Positions 5,146-6,010 of a stretch of DNA of 6,010 nucleotides are shown in pieces. Location of the stretch: contig WFRI01000009.1 in the NCBI GenBank assembly GCA_015486615.1, forward strand, positions 1 to 6,010, given 5' to 3'. Every line of letters starts with the position of its first letter. The first letter of the stretch is position 1. This DNA is from Candidatus Omnitrophota bacterium (GTDB lineage: Bacteria; Omnitrophota; Gorgyraeia; Duberdicusellales; Duberdicusellaceae). The translations under genes were made by a program, and so were the position numbers. Below the pieces are notes generated by a model. The model did not search any database. It worked only from the letters and a program-made list of their open reading frames with translations, and was not told the origin of the DNA.

Positions 5146-6010
5146 ATGAAAAAACTATTTATAATATTTCTAAGCTTTTGGGTTTTAACGCTTACTTTTT
5201 CTGGCTCTTATGCGCAAGAGGCAAAAGAACTCTTAGGTGCCGGGGCGACTTTTCCTTACCCGCTTTATTCTAAGATGTTTGACGTTTACTATAAAGTTAC
5301 AGGCATAAAAGTTAATTACCAGGCAATCGGCTCAGGCGGCGGCATAAGGCAGATAAGAAACAAAACTGTAGATTTTGGCGCCTCAGACGCATTTCTAAGC
5401 AATGAGGAGATGAATAAATTTTCTGCGCCGGTTGTGCATATCCCCGTTTGTGCGGGTGCTGTAGTCATAACTTACAATCTTCCTGGAAATCCTAAAATTA
5501 GGCTGACTCCCGATATTATAAGCGCGATATTCTTAGGGAAAATAAAAAAATGGAATGACTCCCGCATTGCCGTGGTAAACCCTGCAATCAGCCTTCCTGA
5601 CTTAAATATCGTTGTAGTTCATCGTTCTGACGGCAGCGGCACAACTTTTATTTTCAGCGATTATTTAAATAAGGTAAGCAAAGAGTGGAAAGAAAAGGTG
5701 GAACGAGGCAAGTCTTTAAATTGGCCTGTAGGCTTAGGGGCAAAAGGCAACCCTGGCGTTGCCGGATTAGTAAAACAAATTCCGGGCGCTATTGGTTATG
5801 TGGAGTTGGTTTATACTTTTCAAAACAATATGCCGGCGGCAGAAATCAGAAATAAAACCGGCCATTTCATAAAGCCTGCTCTTGAAGCAGTAAGCCTGGC
5901 GGCAAACATACCTTTGCCCGATGATATGAGGACAGCCTTAACCGACACCAGCGCTGATTATGGCTATCCTATATCCGGATTTACCTGGCTTATAGTTTAC
6001 AAGGACTTAA
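5146..6010 (+). CDS. pstS: Periplasmic phosphate-binding protein PstS (3' truncated)
   Basis: The frame is open to the window end, giving 288 residues. PstS proteins usually have about 320-350, so some 30-60 are missing. It binds inorganic phosphate in the periplasm and delivers it to the PstCAB ABC transporter. The signal peptide (MKKLFIIFLSFWVLTLTF, likely cleavage after A23 in SYAQE) has no lipobox Cys, so the protein should be soluble. Phosphate-contacting segments are all present: GAGATFP (T35), AIGSGGG (S63), VDFGASDA (D81) and HRSDGSGTT (R160, S164, G165, T166), plus PGAIGYVEL (213-221). These match the E. coli ligand residues T10, S38, D56, R135, S139, G140 and T141 of the mature protein. 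The ATG at 5146 follows GGAGG (5137-5141) by four bases. A Pho-type array precedes it; pstC, pstA and pstB are expected next but are not visible. Confidence 0.95.
   Translation, partial: MKKLFIIFLSFWVLTLTFSGSYAQEAKELLGAGATFPYPLYSKMFDVYYKVTGIKVNYQAIGSGGGIRQIRNKTVDFGASDAFLSNEEMNKFSAPVVHIPVCAGAVVITYNLPGNPKIRLTPDIISAIFLGKIKKWNDSRIAVVNPAISLPDLNIVVVHRSDGSGTTFIFSDYLNKVSKEWKEKVERGKSLNWPVGLGAKGNPGVAGLVKQIPGAIGYVELVYTFQNNMPAAEIRNKTGHFIKPALEAVSLAANIPLPDDMRTALTDTSADYGYPISGFTWLIVYKDL

Overview
The window (about 40% G+C by eye, all genes on the + strand) looks like a chromosomal piece of a Gram-negative bacterium: it carries an outer-membrane porin with a signal peptide and a C-terminal phenylalanine, and a periplasmic phosphate-binding protein without a lipobox. 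The gene styles (cytoplasm-facing GT2 tail, PhoR with a large sensor domain plus HAMP and PAS, SD-rich starts) fit a deep-branching, often uncultured lineage such as Omnitrophota or the wider PVC group. That placement is inference and has low certainty.

Layout. Positions 1-344 hold the membrane-spanning C-terminus of a glycosyltransferase cut by the window edge. Positions 418-627 encode a 69-aa three-helix membrane protein of a widespread small family, possibly from a leaderless mRNA. Positions 628-1022 are a 395-base gap with a candidate promoter, a possible very short ORF and two degenerate tandem repeats (7-bp and 10-bp units), followed by a PhoB-type response regulator (1023-1712) and a PhoR-type histidine kinase (best start TTG at 1714, to 3486). 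A promoter region at 3514-3567 precedes an 88-aa unrecognised helical protein (3621-3887), which overlaps a 409-aa porin (3838-5067). A second regulatory region at 5081-5123 precedes pstS (5146 to beyond the window end).

How it works together. This is a phosphate-starvation (Pho) locus: a two-component system followed by an outer-membrane channel and the high-affinity phosphate-binding protein. Both effector transcription units are preceded by 7-bp elements repeated at an exact 11-bp period (GTCACAA-like). The last element lies at the same distance from the -10 position in both, and at the spacing seen in enterobacterial Pho promoters. The sequence therefore suggests a PhoB regulon with its own box consensus, and it places a small protein of unknown function as the first gene of the porin unit. 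The remaining transporter genes (pstC, pstA, pstB, phoU) would be expected downstream, outside the window.
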